Assembly (NCBI GenBank): GCA_003952965.2
Contig: CM025851.1
Span: 27,556,522-27,620,521 of the forward strand
DNA length: 64,000 nt
Reading direction: 5' to 3'
From: Morella rubra
Taxonomy: Eukaryota; Streptophyta; Magnoliopsida; Fagales; Myricaceae
Below are positions 48,695 to 60,241 of the stretch, one piece after another; position 1 is the first letter of the stretch, and each line of letters begins with the position of its first letter. Below the pieces are notes generated by a model. That model was not told where the DNA came from. It did no database searches and was given only the letters and a program-made list of their open reading frames with translations. A program made the translations under genes and the position numbers.

Positions 48695-51600
48695 ATGGCG
48701 GGCGGAGGCACATCGGGTCTCTCCCTTGAACATACTCCGACATGGGCTCTTGCCGTAGTTTGCTTCGTCTTCATGTCCGTCTCTATTCTCCTAGTGCACT
48801 CCATCCATCTTCTTACGAACGTACGTATATCTACCTTCTCTTTTCTGCTTTCTAGGGAATGATTGAGGTTGCTTTATTCCTCTATATATATGTTTTTGTG
48901 CGGAATTTAGAAACGTGAAGCTAATGTCCAAAAATTAATGGTGCAGTGGTTAAAGAGACATCAGAAATCTGCGTTGATTGATGCAGTAAAGAAACTTAAA
49001 TCAGGTGCAACTGAAATGATGCAAGTAAACTTTTTTCTGTTGCGTGTTTGTGATGTTTCAAGACAACCATGTTTCAGTTGATGATCTTTAATTGTTTGCT
49101 GGAAATGTACAGAGTTGATGCTTCTGGGATTTATGTCGCTCTTATTGGCAGTAACACAGGATCATACTTCTAAAATATGCATACCTGCCAAGGCTGCCGA
49201 CACCATGCTTCCATGCCGTAAACAGGAAAATTCACAATCTACTAAAATACAAGAATACGAACACTTGGCAAGAGTAACAGTGGGGAGTTTGTCTACGATG
49301 ATCAATAATCTTTGGCGGCCCAGTAGGCGGCTAGAGGCCGACGATGATAAGGGTTCAGCTGACGCTGGTGCCGCTTATGATTCTTGTAGTTCAGTAGTAA
49401 GTTTCTAAGCTTGCTTTCTTCTCAAGGGAGAAAAAAAGCAAAAGGAAAAAATATATATATTTAGGGAAACGTGAACGATTTGAAATGGATTTGCAGGGAA
49501 AGGTTGCCTTGATAACAACAGAGGGGCTCCATCAGCTTCACATATTCATCTTTGTGCTGGCGGTTATGCAGATCGTGTATTGTGTTCTCACTGTGGCTAT
49601 GGGTACAGCCAAGGTAAAGGGATTCTACACTTTCGATTTCATATGAGTTCCCCGTTCGATACAATGCGAGGGAGAACTTCAATTAGTCGGTGCTAATTGA
49701 AATCTTTGTCTTCTTTCATTGTTTTAATAGATGAGACGCTGGGAAGCTTGGGAGAAAGAAACTCAGACAATCGAGTACCAAGTTGCCAATGGTAGGTTTA
49801 GATCGATTATACGTTTTCAAGATTTTCTTGTGATACACTACTATTTTCATATGGGGCTAAGGCTCCGGTCACAACCGAAGGTGATCACCATAAATCTCGC
49901 CTAGTTTACTAGTCTTCAGTCTTCACAATGCTAGAATAAGTTATAGCATGCATGTACGGCCATGTGTACCTGTCTCTGTACTGGCCGTACCCTTCCGTAT
50001 TTTTTTGAACGTTGAAGAAAACTGAAGTCACGACAAATGTTTTGCCCTTTCAACTGTCAATTCAATAGATAACTATTAGATACTGATAAACTAAGCCTTA
50101 CTTGCACCCAACACCCTATAGTTTGAAGTTTTAGTAACAATTTAGTCCCTAAAGTGACATATCCATGACATATATTAGTTCTTGGTCTATTATGCCTCTG
50201 TTAAATATTTAAGAGGAGACGGTGACGTGGAATCTCACTATTTTTGTCATAACTATTAATAAACTGCTATCACCTAATTGATTTCTTAGTACACCTCAAC
50301 CATTCCACGTCATCATTTTCTGAAAAATAGAGGAATTTCAGTCACCCTCTTCTGTTAAATGTTTAAGTGAGGCCTCACGGAGGACTAATATATTTCCTCG
50401 ATACGTCACCTCAAGGACTAAATTGTTTAAGTTTGAATTCCAGGGACTAACTAAATCGTTTAAGTTTGAATTCCAAGGACTAAATTGTTACAACTTCAAA
50501 CCACACGCAATTGGGTGCAATTAAGCCATAAATTAATTACAAAAATGTTGTTAGTTGAGGTTTGCATTCACACGTTTCCTTGGTGTACGTCTACATGAGC
50601 GAGAAGTCAAATATGGAGTTTTTATAAGAAAAGGAAAGAATACTACCTGCACCTGGCATGGACCCAATTAGAGAGATTTAATTAATGTACTAAGACTCAA
50701 AGAAATTGATAAAAGTCAATTATTAGGCTTTGCTTGAGTTACCCTTTCATTAGTATTACCACTTTTATCATTCCTCAACAATCACTAATTATGACAAGCA
50801 TTTTCCTTGATTATCAGATCCCAATCGATTCAGATTGGCAAGGCAAACATCATTTGGAAGACGGCATATGACTTCTTGTACAGACACATCGTTTCAGCTG
50901 TGGATTGTAAGTTAAATTCAATTGCATTGTACAAAAATACCAACAAATTGAGTAATCTTCGGTTCTAACATTTTTGGATGACATTGAATGGGGGCAGAAA
51001 TGTTTCTTCAGACAGTTCTTTCGGTCCGTTGCAAAAGTTGATTATTTCACTTTAAGACATGGTTTCATCTCGGTAATTAATTAATTATGAGCTATCAAGT
51101 TCCATGTAATTCTTAATGTTATCAAAGATTAAATGTGTGAAAAGGTTAGGACCAAATTAAGAGTAACATCATGCGTATGTTTATTCAGGCTCACTTGTCA
51201 GACGGCTTGCACGGCAACTTCGATTTTGAAAAATACATACGGCGTTCCTTGGAAGAAGATTTCAAGGCCGTGATAGGCATCAGGTTCCAGTTTTTGTTGA
51301 TATTAATGTCAACAACAACAACAGCTTCTGATATGTTGTGAACGTACATATATATATATTCCTCAATATTGATATCTGATCCCCCTGATGCATGTGTTCT
51401 TTGTCCTGTCTTTACAGACCTCTTATGTGGTTTCTTGTTGTAATCTTCATCCTTGTGGATGTCCACGGTAAGTACTCGTACGCGCACGCTTCCTTTTTTC
51501 GCTTGCATTATACCCATTTAGTTTTTTTTTCCCAGCTTGTTATCCGGAAAATAGAATGTTAATTAGTCCATTAATGTAATTTCAAAAGAAGTATCATTTT

Positions 51601-52928
51601 CTGAGATTTATGTGGACTCAACCAGGTTGGAATGTACTTTTATGGGTATCGTATATTCCTCTTTTGGTAAGCATGTTGAATCACTGTACCTAACTGTTTT
51701 CTGTATCTGAAGTTTCTATCAAATTCCAAGTTTCATTCCATCCTTACCGCTTCTGTAGATAGTTCTCGTTCTGGGAACCAAACTTGAAGTCATCGTCGCA
51801 AGAATGGCGCTACAAATCAACGATCGGAACAATGTAATAATAGGAACCCCTCTTGTTATACCGAACGATAGTCTCTTCTGGTTCGGACGCCCAGGATTTG
51901 TCTTGACTCTTTTGCATTATACTCTGTTTGTGGTAATTTCTCCTCCGAATGAAAGCTAATTAAAATAGAGAGAGAGAGAGAGAGAGAGAGAAAATAAAAA
52001 CCTTTCTTTTGATGTAATTGTACCAATTGATACTAACTTTCTTTCTGGCCCATAACTTCTCAGAACGCATTCGACCTGGCCTTCTTCATTTGGGTTACAG
52101 TAAGTTTTCTGTCTGATTGGTTTCCTTCTTCCGGCTATCGATCGATCTTTTGGTAAGGGTGATCTCAGATCTCTTTTGGTTTCAATTCTTTTTTCCTCGT
52201 GTCTTAGATACAGTTCGGTTTCAACTCTTGTTACCACGAGAAGACGTGGGTAACTATCACCAGGATTGTGCTAGGGTAAGAAAAGCCTACCATGCATGCA
52301 CCTATTTTCAGAAACTTGTCCATGACCAGTAATAATTTTGTAATTCCAATAATTTCCTGCTATTCTTCAGGGTGGTTGTTCAAGTACTTTGCTCCTACAT
52401 TACCCTTCCTCTCTATGCACTCGTTACACAGGTGAGGATGTTGGAAAATTATGTCCGTATTCCTTTACGCGGTAGATCATGGGTGTCAAATTTTTCTTAA
52501 CATCTTCTTAGACGTTGGTTTAATTCGTTTTGTCATGACACAAATAATGCACAAAAGCAAGCATCAGTGATTAATGTATTAACATCATTGGTTCACAGAT
52601 GGGATCGAATTTCAAAAGTAAGGTATTAGAAGAGCAAATTGCCAACCTTATAAGGCAGTGTCACGTTGAAGTAAGGGAGACAAGAAAGCAGCAAGAACAA
52701 CTCCTCCAATCTCCTTGCAGTCCTGCTTTGTCCGCAGAATTGAGCCCCAGAAGGAGTAGCCCCAATGAACTTTCTTCTTTCCTAAGACCCACATCTGTGG
52801 CAAGCGCCAGCATTCGCAAAGTGGAAATTGTGGAAGAAAAACAAATAGTGAAAGAAGAGGCAGCTGGGTCATCTATACGTCCATCCCGGGATGTCATCTT
52901 AGAACTGCCGACAGTGAGAAGGCCGTAG
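48695..52928 (+). CDS. MLO3-like: MLO-family seven-transmembrane protein, MLO3-like, 15 exons, 554 aa
   Basis: MLO proteins are plasma-membrane proteins with seven helices and a calmodulin-binding tail; members act in mildew susceptibility, root or pollen-tube signalling. Exons: 48695-48820, 48947-49004, 49113-49396, 49497-49613, 49731-49791, 50818-50906, 50998-51072, 51189-51283, 51418-51467, 51626-51666, 51759-51932, 52064-52099, 52208-52275, 52371-52431 and 52599-52928. All GT-AG joins keep phase; total 1,665 bases with TAG. Family blocks: [10 protein letters not shown] at the start, [16 protein letters not shown], four spaced Cys in loop 1, [66 protein letters not shown], and [33 protein letters not shown] and TSFQLWIKCFFRQF resemble Arabidopsis MLO3 as I remember it; the FSF-type tail of the mildew clade is absent. 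The calmodulin-binding segment after QMGS has Cys (residue 466) where MLO proteins have a conserved Trp. Intron 5 (1 kb) carries a MITE. Confidence 0.93.
50092..50529. mobile_element. Fold-back MITE in intron 5 of the MLO gene
   Basis: The left part (taagccttacttgcaccca, tagtttgaagttttagtaac, aatttagtcc) pairs with the reverse complement of the right part (ggactaaattgttacaactt, tttgggtgcaattaagcc in loose form). Inner copies of ggactaaattgttt and gtttgaattcca repeat near the right arm. The element has no coding frame and accounts for the unusual length of this intron. Confidence 0.65.
51967..51991. repeat. (GA)n microsatellite in MLO intron 11
   Basis: A pure run of about twelve GA dinucleotides, a simple repeat likely to vary in length. 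Confidence 0.85.
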
Positions 52929-53399
52929 ATTAATTGATGATAATTATGTGGTCAGTTTCCGAGAGAGAAGCATGTTTTTTAAATTGTAACTTGTGCCTTA
53001 AATTACTACTGCAAGACGTACGGCGCCCTCTTTCTTGTTTCATTTGCTGAATCAGATGATAATATTAGTAAGCCGATCCAGTTCATTGTACAAGTTACTA
53101 CATTGATCTTGGAGATTGAGGCTCCATTGAATTTCCGTAAGTACTAAATTTGTCAAGTAGGGAATTACTGAAAATAGATAGAGAGAACATGGAAGGCAAT
53201 GGAAAATTTCAAAGTTGGGGTGAAAAATATAATAACTACGATTGATATATAATCCGTGAATTTTGCCTAAAAATAATTGTCTCTAGGTTTCCACTTTCCA
53301 AAATTAAAATTAATGTTGAAATTTGTATATATCTATTAAAGATAGTTATTTCATCAAAAAGCCGGCCGGATAGATCATTTTCTAACATAGTGTATCATT

Positions 53400-53700
53400 A
53401 GACGTAGGTTGTGATGTACACATGATATACTATGCTAGCTGAGACGTCGAAGCTACGATATTTGACCATTAGAGGGCTTGTAATTATACAGAAATAAATT
53501 TTGAGGGCCATGGCCTGTACCTTCGTCCCTGATACCGTGTGCCCAAGAGATTGAATAAACTCTAGTACTCATAGGGTCTCAGGGTATTATAAATATATAA
53601 TAGTTTGAATTAATATATAGGAGACAATAAAAATTACTAATTTTTGCATAAATAATTGAAGGACGAAATCAGCAATCAGATAGACATATATTATCCTAGA
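53400..53700. repeat. Copy of a dispersed repeat also present at 63545-63830
   Basis: Shared words include gacgtaggttgtgat, caagagattgaataaa, gcataaataattgaaggacg and gcaatcagatagacatatat, in the same order as near 63600-63830. The unit may belong to an unidentified transposon family. Confidence 0.6.
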
Positions 53701-54357
53701 TTCAATCAAAGAATAATATTCTAGGAATAATTGACCATAAATTAAGAGTGAAGAAAACTCAAGGGAAGACCTGATCTCTCAATGAGTCAAGGGTTGGCCA
53801 CAAGAAAGGACGTCTTCCCCGATAGTTAGTGACCTGTCCTTTAATTAATTTCTTTTTGATTTCTAATGCTGTTTGATATGTGTTAACCTTATGATTAGAT
53901 ACACGTACAAATAAAGTTTGATGAGTTAATTTGTGTCTAAGAAGAATAAGTGATCCAAATTAGTAACTTTTGTTTAATGAAAAAAATGCCAAACATTTTC
54001 TTTTACACTATAATAAATTATTTTTTTACCCCAAAATTTCTGCCTCAAAAAGAAAAAAAAAATCGTCGAAAAAAAAATTTTGGGATGGAACTCTTCTCTT
54101 GTTTTTTAAAATGGAATTTAAAATCTGTGTCAAAAAAATCAAATTTGTTGTTGTGCTATATTGGGGAAAAAATATTCGTGTACAAATTTTCAATAAATTT
54201 TTGGGTTAAGTACAAATTTCATTTCTAGATTTTGACCTCTTTTAATAAATCATCTATCTGTTTTCAATTAATAATAAAAGTCTCTGAGTATAATTTTTGT
54301 GAAAGAAATCATTCTCTTAAAATTTTATTCTCAAAGTAATGGTTCACAGGTCAATTC

Positions 54358-54548
54358 TAATCATAAGTTGACATGTATCACTTAAAACTAAAATCATGTT
54401 ACTTATAATTTTTTTCCTAATTTTTATTTTTTAAAATAATTTAGTTTGTTTTATTTCTTAAAAAAAATAGAAAAAACTTAAAAAAAAATTATAAATCACA
54501 TATTTTAATTTTGGATGACATGTGTCAGCTTATAACTGTAAATGACGT
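54358..54548. repeat. Fold-back (hairpin) sequence of about 190 bp
   Basis: The left arm aagttgacatgtatcac continues with aaaatcatgttacttataattt. The right arm aaattataaatcacatattttaatttt continues with gacatgtgtcagcttataact and is its approximate reverse complement. It looks like a small MITE, but no target duplication was found. Confidence 0.55.
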
Positions 54549-54772
54549 ACCCTATTAAAACATGCGTTTGGCAATTGTAAGGCCTTAAAACTGGTTTAAA
54601 AATCAGTTTCAAAGCACAAACCCAGAAGCTACTAAAAAAAGCACTAGATAAATAAACAAAAATGTGACAAAAAAAATAGTTGTTGTTTGGCACGTTTCTT
54701 TTCTTTTCTTTTCTTTTTCTTGTATATATATGCAAATATGTAATGAAAGTCTTGGTTATCCCTAAAAATATT

Positions 54773-55050
54773 CTATGGTATGGAAAGACTTCGTCTCCCT
54801 GAAAAACAAATACCAATACCCACGACGAAATAAAACGACAACACGATGTAAAAGAACGAAATAATATTAGTTCATTATTTTAGTGACTATAGCCGAATTA
54901 AGGTCAAACAAAGACTATGGTATGGAAAGACTTCGTCTCCCTGAAAAACAAATACCCACGACGAAATAATACGACAACACGATGTAAAAGAACGAAATAA
55001 TATTAGTTCATTATTTTAGTGACTATAGCCGAATTACGGTCAAACAAAGA
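54773..55050. repeat. Tandem duplication, period 142 bases
   Basis: 54773-54914 is repeated at 54915-55050 with only a 6-base deletion (caatac) and two or three substitutions. High identity means the duplication is recent. Confidence 0.92.
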
Positions 55051-55995
55051 ACGTAGTTAGGACAGCGGCCGAGAGTTTAGGCATCTACCGGCTGGTGTAT
55101 ATATATGCGTCTCATTGGGAGAATGGGCATCTGGTTCCTAGAGCTAAAAATAATTTCGCCGCAACTTGGATGCTTAGAAAAACTTCAAAGGAGAGAATTG
55201 TTTCAAGGGATGATACAGAAATTTTGGGATGGTTAAAATTTTTTTTGGAGGAGTTAAGTGAAAAAGATGAAAAATAGATTATTTGAATGAATTTTTATTT
55301 TTTAAAAATGAAAAAAAAATGATTTAATAGGAAGGGAAATTATTATATAATTATTTTATTAAAACAAAAAATTTGAGACAAAGTACACCACCCACTACTA
55401 GAAATTTGTCTTTTAGTAATGAAATGTCAGTGAAAAAATGATTTTCGGCACTAAAAGTCGAGTATTAGTGACAAAATTTTTTTTTCCTCGAAAAATTGAT
55501 TTGATCACAATTTTCCTTCTCTATGACAAAAATTACATTTTGTCACTAAAAGTGAAGTTATTGTGATGAAAATTTTATTACTAATAAAATTAAAAATTAT
55601 TAAAAAAACATTATGCATGAAAAAATTCTAATCAAGTTGTTCGATCTTCTAATTACACGATTGATCGCCACTTATTTTAGTTAAAATTTATATTTACGTG
55701 ACAAAAACGTCCGTCACAAGCAACGGAAGCTTTTTGTGACGAAACATTTCATCCTCTGACCGATCGATCGTTTAATGTTAAGATTGCTCGCAAAAAAAAA
55801 ATGAAAATGAAGTTTTTGTAAATAACTACGATCCATCAGCTATAAGCAATGTTTGTAGCAGAGAAAATAGTATGTCATTATTACATCAATTTTGATTTGA
55901 ATGTGCAAATTTTAATTATAATTTAACTGTATGTTATATTCTTTCATAGGCGAATGAAGGAGATTGAACTGAATGATCCAACAAGTTCATAAACT

Positions 55996-56443
55996 TTGAG
56001 CCAGTCCAGAATGGGTGGTACCATCAATTGGTCACCATCTGACCAATATGCACAAGTGATGGGTCCAAAACGACATGGTCACATTCGTGGCGTTGGACTA
56101 GGACCAACTCCTTCATCTCATCCTACCAACACCAATGTAATATTCGCTCAGCCTGTATCCTCTAATAACACGGAAATGATAGAGATGCAAGATAAAATGA
56201 AGATGATGGAGTCTACAATTTCATCGCTTCAATCTACAATCCAAATGATGGCTAAAGCTTGGGTAAAAATTTTAGTTACTTACCCTCACATAATTACTAT
56301 TGATTCTATTTATGTATTTTCCTAGTTAATTGTTTGTTTAACTTTTGCAGGAGCAACATGAAAACCAAAATGTTGCCAATCCCAATCCCGACCAAGTTTC
56401 ACCAACAATTCCAAGCTCATCTCAAAGACTGCCATTAATTTGA
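55996..56443 (+). pseudogene. Fragment of a CACTA-associated plant transposase
   Basis: Two exons (55996-56262 and 56351-56443, GT-AG intron, phase 0) encode about 119 residues. They include AQVMGPKRHGHIRGVGLGPTPS, which resembles the C-terminal segment of the plant transposase family Transposase_24 (the VMG-x-RHG-RVRG-GLGPTPS pattern). A Met-rich helix (MQDKMKMMESTISSLQSTIQMM) that could form a coiled coil follows, then a Pro/Ser tail ending in TGA. An in-frame TAA precedes it and no catalytic part is present, so this is a remnant. Confidence 0.6.
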
Positions 56444-56535
56444 TTTTAAGTGTGCACTAAGCTCTTGTATTTTTATTTTTATTTATTTTTATCTTTGTTC
56501 ATGTCGTTACTGTTTGTTAATTTTTCAATGTTGTA

Positions 56536-56646
56536 ATGGCAAACAATGTCGATGGTGAGGATAATGGTGCTAGTGGTAGTGCAGATGGTGCAAATAGTAC
56601 TGGAGCAGATGGTGCTGGTGCAGGTGCTAAACTTGTTTTTGTTTGA
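56536..56646 (+). other. Short Asp-Gly-Ala-rich frame inside the CACTA element
   Basis: ATG 56536 opens a 36-residue frame dominated by DGA and GAG repeats (codons gat-ggt-gca), ending in TGA. It may be a low-complexity part of an element gene or a chance product of the trinucleotide-like repeat. I do not claim it is a gene. Confidence 0.2.
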
Positions 56647-57190
56647 GAAACTGCCCTTCACTTATTTGTGTTTGATGCAAAACTTGTAAGATGTGATTAT
56701 TTAGTCAATGATGAAATATATTTTATTTTGTTGCACTTTTTTTTTTTTGCATCAATCAATCAAAATCTAATAAAATTCAGATTATAGGAAAATATAGAAA
56801 AAAAAATTACAGGTTTTTACACATATATTTATTGCACCGTTTTTAAAACTAATGTTAAAAAAAAAAAATGTCGCACGGACCTTTAGCGGCAGTCACCAAA
56901 TCATTGCTATAGATGATTGAACGCAGATCACGATCAACCTGTAGTAGCGTTTCAAGAAACATTGCCACAACATTTCGGGTCTATAGCGGCGATCACAAAC
57001 ACTGCTACGTGACCACCGCTATAGATCGAGTCTTCACCAGCGGTCTTGAAAACTGCCGCTATATCCTACTGTGACAAACCTATAGCGGCAGTCTCGACCG
57101 CGAGACCGCCGCTGCTAAAACCTTTAGCAGCAGTTTTTGGACCTTTAACAGTGGTTTATGGCCACCGCTAAAAGTCTATTTTTTGTAGTG

Positions 57191-58949
57191 TGAGCAAGTG
57201 GCAAAGAGTAAATCGCCAAATTCTACGATTGATCGGCAGATACATTGTTCCTGATCTGGATGTTTTAGCGTTATGCATGCAATAATAGTGGCATGAATTT
57301 TTTAAATTTTAAATTTTCATAATTAATAATTTGCTCCTGCATGTGTCCTTGTCCATTTGTTTAATCAAGGGAATTGCTCAAACGTCAATGGTTTGATATT
57401 TGAGTCTTGTGTAGATCAGATGCTTAATCAATTACCAATCAGCCACAACTAATAATATTAATTAAATTCATGGTCATAATTAACAATATCTTTTGGTCAC
57501 AATAGGTTATAATATTACGTCTAGTGGCATATATACATGTATGTCAGTGTAAATTTATTTCCATAATCAGTAATAAGCCGTATGTTGTTGTGACCTTTTA
57601 CCAGTATATATGTAATATACTCTCTTGGACATATTCTCTGAGTAAAAATTCAATTATGAATGCCAGTAATTTTTTTTTTTTTTTTTTCTCCTTGACTTGT
57701 GCTGATTTGATTTCCATATCTGATTTGCATGAGCTGTAGGATGATGGGATTCAACTACCCTTACTTTCTATCTAGTTCCAGTGGAAGGAGTATTCCAATG
57801 ATAAGGCTATGACTTCGCTGCCCCAACGGCGAAAAATTTCACAGAAGAGTTAATATCTCCATTAGCTGAACCCTTCCTTACCTTGCCTGTGGACTCATAT
57901 TTTGTTCGTACACAATCAACCGAGGCTTTTCTTAAAAGTTTGCCTATAAAAAATTATTTTACCAATTCTCTTTGTTGATATTGAGGATTTTTAAATAATC
58001 TTTAAATTCTTGTCGATCTCACAATCTTGAGAATTTCACAATAACAAGCCGAGTGTTATGTTTTCTTTCTCTCCACGCTCACCACTGTGTAGAGTTTCTA
58101 AGTCCTGGTGGTCAATTCTCAAACTAACAATCAATCAATTAGGGTAGACTATCTCATAGCTATCCTTATATATGAAAACCCTTATTGTGGTAGTGTGTGG
58201 GATATTTAAAGACCTCAGATCTCGGTCGTAAGATCATATGAAAAAAAAAATTCCATTAACTCCCTTATATTCTTTTATTATGAATTATTATTATTATTAT
58301 TTCAAAATATCTTTTAACAAAATACCATTGGCCAATGAATTCTTTTTCTAGTCCAATCCTATACAGATATATTAAATATACTACCTCATCAAGAAACTGA
58401 TGGATTCCTTATTGAGCATTATACAAACCCACTTATTATGTACAAGACCCAACGTTATCTGGAATCTTTGATCTAGAAAGATCATCACCAAATGATTCAG
58501 TCAAAGCACAAATACACAACAAATAGATCTATATAAATCTCTAGGTCTAAGGATACAATAAACCAATTTTGTTGAATGCCTTCTAAACATCAGTAATCAC
58601 TTCTAAAAGGTATTCATATTTGATCTCGTTTAGTGCATGTACTCTTACATGGTACTCACTCATTTGCTTAAAGTCACTACCTCAATAACGAAGTCCATTA
58701 TCCTATTAAATAGAGACACAACGAGTGTAGACCTATCGTACATCAATATGTATCTTGGTCTAAAACAAAATATCAAGTGAACAAGGAACTAAAGATTATA
58801 CTTCCACCTTTAATTCATTAATCATTGGCATAACTTTTCTACAATGTCACTCAATTATATCTATGTGACACCTTATGTCACGTCATATTACATAATAATC
58901 AAATATAAACATATGACATATAAATAACTATTATTCAGTCAAATAATTT
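57191..58949. other. Non-coding stretch right of the CACTA unit
   Basis: AT-rich sequence with a T tract near 57670-57687. I see no terminal repeats, coding segment or RNA gene. Confidence 0.4.
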
Positions 58950-59168
58950 TTAGGACATTATTCTTACATTCCCAACATATGTTGCAACTCTTCAGTAGTA
59001 TGTTCTCACTTCGCATGCCTAGGGAAAAAGGGCGTCCAACGCCTCGCAACCGAGGGTTGGTAACAATCCGAGGGCCTCGATGCGGTCCTATCACGCGAGG
59101 ATCATTTGTAGTTGCTCCTCTGGATGCAGGTGATGAATTCGCCTTTCCCTTGACATAGTTGGAGATTT
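58950..59168 (-). pseudogene. Possible FAR1/FRS-like (MULE-derived) protein fragment
   Basis: On the minus strand the frame reads SNYVKGKANSSPASRGATTN, then NPRLRGVGRPFSLGMRSE, and ends with a CNICWEC segment. The pattern of NP-x-x-x-R-x-x-GRP-x-x-x-RMRS followed by closely spaced Cys is like the C-terminal tail of FAR1-related proteins and Mutator-like transposases. The fragment is GC-richer than its surroundings. There are no flanking exons and the frame begins in a T tract, so it is a remnant at best. Confidence 0.35.
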
Positions 59169-59656
59169 TTTTTTTTTTTTTTTTGACCATATGTAAATGG
59201 TTGTTTTAGAATATATTGCAACTAGGATAGTAGTTGATTAAAATAAAGTCTAATTCTTTCTTGTAAAATATAATATTATAAAGAGTCATGGAGCAGCTGA
59301 AGAACATTGTTCTAAGAGTGGTTATATCCTTTGCCTTAGGAATAAGTAAAGATGGACCACTTTTGTTAACAATTTTCGACTCAACTACAGCAAAATAACA
59401 AATATTGCTCGTTATTCCACCAGCAAAATATGGTTTTGGGAGACTGGACTTCCAATCATGTGATTTTTTTTCCGTATAAAATTATCATGTACAGAATTAA
59501 AAACTCAAAGAAAAGTCTAACAAAAAAAACTATCAAGCAATTTTACATAAGAAAACGTCTTCACCACTTTGAGACTCCAAACTATATATCACTCATATGT
59601 CATTTTCCAGTCTGAACTAAAGATTTTATTATATATAACCCTCAAACTAACACAAT

Positions 59657-59698
59657 GCATTAATGTTCATCCTCTAGTAAGATCTTACTCTTAAAATG

Positions 59699-59760
<62 letters not shown>

Positions 59761-59804
59761 TATATATATTATGTTACTAGAGGGTGAACAATGAACATTG
59801 ATGC
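59657..59804. repeat. Hairpin with a (TA)n centre
   Basis: The left arm gcattaatgttcatcctctagtaa and the right arm ttactagagggtgaacaatgaacattgatgc are near reverse complements, with a 7-base insert on the right. They flank a (TA)n run of about 70 bases at 59701-59769. The whole could fold into one long cruciform or hairpin. It may be a MITE whose centre expanded. Confidence 0.75.
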
Positions 59805-60241
59805 GCATGGTGATAGTTTTGTGGTCTAAAAGCAATGAACTCAATAATTTAGTTTGGTAAATAATATTTCGGTGATAATTTAGGGATAATTAAATGAAAA
59901 TTTCGCATCAACCTAATGCTAAATGTTTCTTATATTATTTTAAGGGCAAAATAACTCATATTAGTTTTTTTCTTCGAATTAACATCATTTTGCCCACATT
60001 GTTGTCTGGTTTTTTTAATGGAGATAATTTAGATATGTTGGACCTTAAGAAGGACACGTTACAAAAGAGGTAGTTGTTTAACGAGAAAGCTATGAAGGAA
60101 GAAAAATGCCATGTCGCGCTGTCTTCCTTTATCTTCGGTGATGTTGGGTTATGAAGAAAAATTCATTATTTTCATTAAATATTTTAAAAGTAAAAAAATT
60201 TGAACATCTAAAATATCAATAAATTCAACACAAATCTTAAC

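Larger units (their letters stand above)
52929..55392. other. Intergenic region downstream of MLO
   Basis: No gene recognised. It contains one copy of a repeat shared with the right end of the window (about 53400-53700), a fold-back sequence (54358-54548) and a tandem duplication (54773-55050). The rest is AT-rich. Confidence 0.45.
55393..57190. mobile_element. CACTA-type transposon or composite of two (1,798 bp)
   Basis: The left end CACTACTAGAAATTTGTC and the right end (reverse complement CACTACAAAAAATAGAC) both start with CACTA. Subterminal repeats are present on both sides: gtcactaaaag and tagtgac words at the left, and many ctatagcggc / gaccgccgct words at 56880-57165 at the right. A transposase-associated fragment lies between them (55996-56443). 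The two ends carry different subterminal motifs, and the flanking bases (acc and tga) are not a three-base target duplication. The unit may therefore join ends of two different CACTA families. Confidence 0.65.
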
